A stretch of DNA of 64,000 bases from Ruegeria sp. YS9 (GTDB lineage Bacteria > Pseudomonadota > Alphaproteobacteria > Rhodobacterales > Rhodobacteraceae), in the NCBI RefSeq assembly GCF_024628725.1, contig NZ_CP102410.1, forward strand, positions 558,001-622,000. Direction: 5' to 3'. How positions within the stretch are numbered: the first letter of the stretch is position 1; every line of letters starts with the position of its first letter. Position numbers and translations under genes: made by a program. The notes under the pieces are model-generated. The model worked only from the letters and a program-made list of their open reading frames with translations, had not been told where the DNA came from and ran no database searches. Below are positions 63,997-64,000 of this stretch, piece after piece.

Positions 63997-64000
63997 AGTG

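Noticed and set aside
1..64000. CRISPR arrays, prophage or plasmid origin
   Set aside because: No regularly spaced repeats, phage structural genes, integrase or iteron clusters were seen; no copy of the tRNA-Pro 3' end was noticed elsewhere as an attachment site.

Overview
The window looks like the chromosome of a marine alphaproteobacterium, most likely Rhodobacterales (Roseobacter group). This rests on high-GC coding sequence, the gpmI-envC-ctpA block, a DctPQM TRAP transporter, a DUF6478-like protein, SulP, SQR and persulfide genes, and a complete Na+-translocating NADH:quinone reductase cluster. The taxonomic call is inference from gene content; no rRNA or universal marker is present.

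Layout. 1-10.4 kb: end of a sugar aldolase/dehydrogenase, an MFS carrier, zapE, folC-accD, a CPBP protease and a large ABC-exporter-like protein whose nucleotide-binding motifs are all degenerate and which ends in a cyclic-nucleotide-binding domain. 10.6-20.9 kb: small proteins, a DHA2 drug exporter, the cell-envelope operon gpmI-envC-ctpA, a sulfatase-like hydrolase with an altered active-site motif, and apbE-nqrM. 21-29.4 kb: a CBS protein, a phosphatase, a UDP-glucuronate-type epimerase and nqrABCDEF. ApbE and NqrM (flavin and iron maturation of NQR) sit on the same strand but three genes away. 29.7-32.2 kb: an rRNA methyltransferase, tRNA-Pro(CGG), and IS5-type elements on both sides of the tRNA. 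32.2-41.5 kb: di-heme peroxidase, Sel1 protein, then a TRAP transporter with a flavin reductase, an aldo/keto reductase and a luciferase-like monooxygenase, divergent from a GntR regulator and a Gfo/Idh/MocA dehydrogenase. This reads as one catabolic locus for an unknown substrate.

41.5-45.8 kb is an island of gene debris (NAD(P)-binding protein, a scrambled alpha/beta hydrolase, transposase, LysR, CoA-transferase and possible RND fragments) surrounding one intact GMC oxidoreductase. 45.8-54.3 kb: a secreted repeat lipoprotein with an ECF sigma/anti-sigma pair, then a sulfide and persulfide module (SulP, phosphatase-SQR fusion, persulfide-dioxygenase-like MBL protein) with Crp/Fnr and Rrf2 regulators and a truncated 1-Cys peroxiredoxin. 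54.2-60 kb: a second scarred stretch with Rieske oxygenase, PcaB-like, IS5 and AraC fragments among TetR regulators, an NmrA-like protein, a beta-carbonic-anhydrase-like protein and membrane proteins. 60-64 kb: a HupE/UreJ, PPIase and DUF3604 trio.

The most notable observations are the degenerate ABC/cNMP protein, the two IS5-type junctions that each create a TAG stop for the neighbouring gene, the peroxiredoxin/Rieske fusion junction, the inverted hydrolase fragments, tandem TetR-type operator boxes, and the TRAP/flavin-monooxygenase locus. I found no CRISPR array, prophage or defence island.
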